7,455 bases of DNA from Ruminococcaceae bacterium UBA3329 (GTDB lineage: Bacteria > Bacillota > Clostridia > Oscillospirales > Acutalibacteraceae), in contig DERX01000051.1 in assembly GCA_002361875.1 (NCBI GenBank), positions 1,575 through 9,029 on the forward strand, read 5' to 3'. Below the pieces are notes generated by a model that ran no database searches, had not been told where the DNA came from, and was given only the letters and a program-made list of their open reading frames with translations. Positions 6,091-7,455 of the stretch are shown here, piece by piece. Numbering within the stretch: position 1 is the first letter of the stretch; the number at the start of each line of letters is the position of its first letter. A program made the position numbers and the translations under genes.

Positions 6091-6645
6091 TTATTCAAAT
6101 TCGTATAAATCAATAACGCTGTCAATTTCTTTTTTTGCAAATTCAAAAAGATTTTTGCCGAGCTTTACAAATTCATCACTTCCGCAAATCATTGCAAATG
6201 CCTTGCCGATTTCATCCGAAATATCGGTGCTTTTGCGCAGTGCTAAATAGTAAAAGCTGTATTCTGCGCCGTCGTCAAGCCTGTCGTAAAATTCAAATGC
6301 ATTTGCCTTAACAGTGTCGTACATTCTGTTTATAGCTGTGTTTGAAAGGAGCGGGGAGGAAAGGGAGTGGTTAATGCAGTATTCCGCCGTGAATGCGAGC
6401 AAGACCTTGATTTGATACATAATATCGTCGTCGAAATCCAAAGAGCCAACTTCTTTTGAAAGGTCCTTTATCAGTTTTTCTTCATCAACAAAAATATCCG
6501 CAAGGTGCTTGCCGAGCGCCTTGGCTTTTTCAGAATTGCCGTTGATTCTGTGGCGCTTCATTTCTGCAATAACCGCAACCTCGTCAAAATTCTCCTCGGG
6601 CTTACCCGTGTCATTAAAGATTTTAATGTCGCTGTCATCAAGCAT
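6091..6645 (-). CDS. Uncharacterised acidic, mostly helical protein (184 aa)
   Basis: I do not recognise the family. The start is well supported: AAAGGAG on the minus strand lies about 7 nt before the ATG at 6645. The protein is soluble, with no signal peptide or membrane span, and looks almost wholly alpha-helical. It has an acidic N-terminus (MLDDSDIKIF), a basic helix around residues 30-47 (EMKRHRINGNSEKAKALGKH), and a mildly hydrophobic centre (YQIKVLLAFTAEYCINHSL, about 77-95). Aromatic and acidic residues recur (FEFYDRLDDGAEYSFYYLAL, about 117-136), and the end reads LYEFE. No Cys/His metal site or nucleotide-binding motif is evident. It follows the PHP phosphoesterase gene by 18 nt and ends at the shared terminator, so it is the last gene of that operon and might work with that enzyme. 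This link is by position only. Confidence 0.8.
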   Translation of the reverse strand: MLDDSDIKIFNDTGKPEENFDEVAVIAEMKRHRINGNSEKAKALGKHLADIFVDEEKLIKDLSKEVGSLDFDDDIMYQIKVLLAFTAEYCINHSLSSPLLSNTAINRMYDTVKANAFEFYDRLDDGAEYSFYYLALRKSTDISDEIGKAFAMICGSDEFVKLGKNLFEFAKKEIDSVIDLYEFE

Positions 6646-6663
6646 AGTAATTTCTCCTTTTGA

Positions 6664-7455
6664 TTATGCTTCTGCCTGGGCCTCGGCTTTTTGAGCCATT
6701 TTCTTTTGAAGACGCTTTTGCTTTGACTTGTAGGTTAAAAGTGCGTGCAATTCATCATCAGAAGTAGTATAGTCGCCTAATGAAACTTTATACTCATTGT
6801 AAAGACCGTGAAAATCACTGCCGCCTGTCACAAGCAATTTTGCTTTTGACGCAATTTTTCGCAAATTTGCTTTCTGCTCCTCATTTGCACTCGGGTGATT
6901 TACCTCAATTCCGTCAATGCCCATTTTAATTAAAAGGTCAATGCTGTCCTCACAGCCTGAACGGTACGGGTGAGCAAGAACTGCAATTCCGCCTGCCTCA
7001 TGAATTGAATCAATAACGGATTTTGTGCTTTCGTATTTCGGCACGATAAGAATATTATTTTCACTTTCCTTTGTGAAAAGCTCATTGTAAAGCTCACCGT
7101 TAAAGCTGTCTGCATAGCCGCACTCAATAAGCGACTGCATAATATGCTTTTTGAAAAGGTTAGTTGAGCCTGTGGCACATTTCGCAATAAATTCAGTCGG
7201 AATATTAAAACGCTTTGCTGTTTGCAGCATCATAAAGTGAGACGCTCTTTTGCGTGACTGTGAGTTGCGCTTGCAAAGACCCTCAAGCATATCGGGAGAG
7301 TCGGGAAGATAGCAAAGTATATGAAGATTTTTGCCGATTTCTTCACAGGTAGATGAAAATTCAACCCCCGGAACAACCTGAAGCCCGTGCCGGGCTCCGA
7401 TAACCTTGCTTCTGACTGTGCCCGCAAGACAGTCATGGTCTGTTATGGCAATAGT
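6664..7455 (-). CDS. PHP-domain metal-dependent phosphoesterase (TrpH/YciV/RNase AM-like), N-terminus outside window
   Basis: The minus-strand frame is open to the window edge, so 263 C-terminal residues are visible and perhaps 20-25 N-terminal ones, including the usual first HxH metal motif, are missing. The ATG at 7290 is internal. Visible PHP motifs are ITDHD (4-8), GVEFS (30-34), LAHPY (160-164) and GGSDFHG (211-217), which together supply the trinuclear metal site of this superfamily. A helical insertion (about 55-125) between the second and third motifs fits the YciV/TrpH subgroup. Members of that subgroup act as 5'-3' exonucleases on short RNA or hydrolyse nucleoside 3',5'-bisphosphates (E. 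coli RNase AM), so a role in RNA or nucleotide turnover is likely but the substrate is not certain. The C-terminus is rich in Lys, Gln and Ala. It is followed after 18 nt by the unrecognised 184-residue gene. Confidence 0.9.
   Translation of the reverse strand, partial: TIAITDHDCLAGTVRSKVIGARHGLQVVPGVEFSSTCEEIGKNLHILCYLPDSPDMLEGLCKRNSQSRKRASHFMMLQTAKRFNIPTEFIAKCATGSTNLFKKHIMQSLIECGYADSFNGELYNELFTKESENNILIVPKYESTKSVIDSIHEAGGIAVLAHPYRSGCEDSIDLLIKMGIDGIEVNHPSANEEQKANLRKIASKAKLLVTGGSDFHGLYNEYKVSLGDYTTSDDELHALLTYKSKQKRLQKKMAQKAEAQAEA

Noticed and set aside
7230..7436. 68-codon minus-strand ORF overlapping the PHP gene
   Set aside because: The alternate frame encodes the clear PHP motifs TDHD and GVEFS, so this is an out-of-frame shadow.

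Overview
The window reads as chromosomal DNA of a moderately AT-rich Gram-positive anaerobe of the Clostridia, most likely an Oscillospiraceae/Ruminococcus-like gut bacterium. This is inferred from strong AGGAG-type ribosome sites, T-rich intrinsic terminators, a GPH-type sugar symporter, an MgtE with a GNCGSQ pore loop, and a secreted cohesin-like/Big_2 protein with a C-terminal membrane anchor. No gene is diagnostic of a species. I see no phage genes, insertion sequence, CRISPR array, tRNA or rRNA.

Layout. (1) 1-1824 (+): 3' part of a GPH/MFS sugar symporter with an unusual cytoplasmic Lys/Glu/Ala-rich tail of about 340 residues, closed by a terminator at 1904-1934. (2) 1959-3631 (+): a magnesium transporter unit. 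A strong promoter (TTGACA-N17-GATAAT) is followed by a leader of about 230 nt and then mgtE, which ends at a perfect 14-bp terminator. The leader holds an overlapping hairpin pair that looks like antiterminator/terminator, a possible 22-codon leader ORF, and a nested three-tier hairpin whose last arm can also pair with the mgtE ribosome-site region. I cannot recognise the usual M-box magnesium riboswitch in it. (3) 3648-5865 (+): a second promoter (TTGACT-N17-TATTAT) drives a signal-peptide protein (cohesin-like domain, two Big_2 domains, C-terminal membrane helix). Endonuclease IV (nfo) starts 10 nt downstream and is probably co-transcribed. (4) 5866-6090: non-coding, with a small palindromic repeat and a bidirectional terminator between convergent operons. 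(5) 6091-7455 (-): a PHP-domain phosphoesterase (N-terminus beyond the window), then an unrecognised 184-residue mostly helical protein 18 nt downstream in the same operon.

The genes are housekeeping or surface functions without a shared pathway: sugar uptake, magnesium uptake, surface adhesion or assembly, base-excision repair, and a nucleotide/RNA phosphoesterase. The part least explained by known families is the mgtE leader (about 1994-2227). It carries two successive conditional-looking structures and a proline-containing mini-ORF ahead of a magnesium transporter, and is the best candidate for undescribed regulation.
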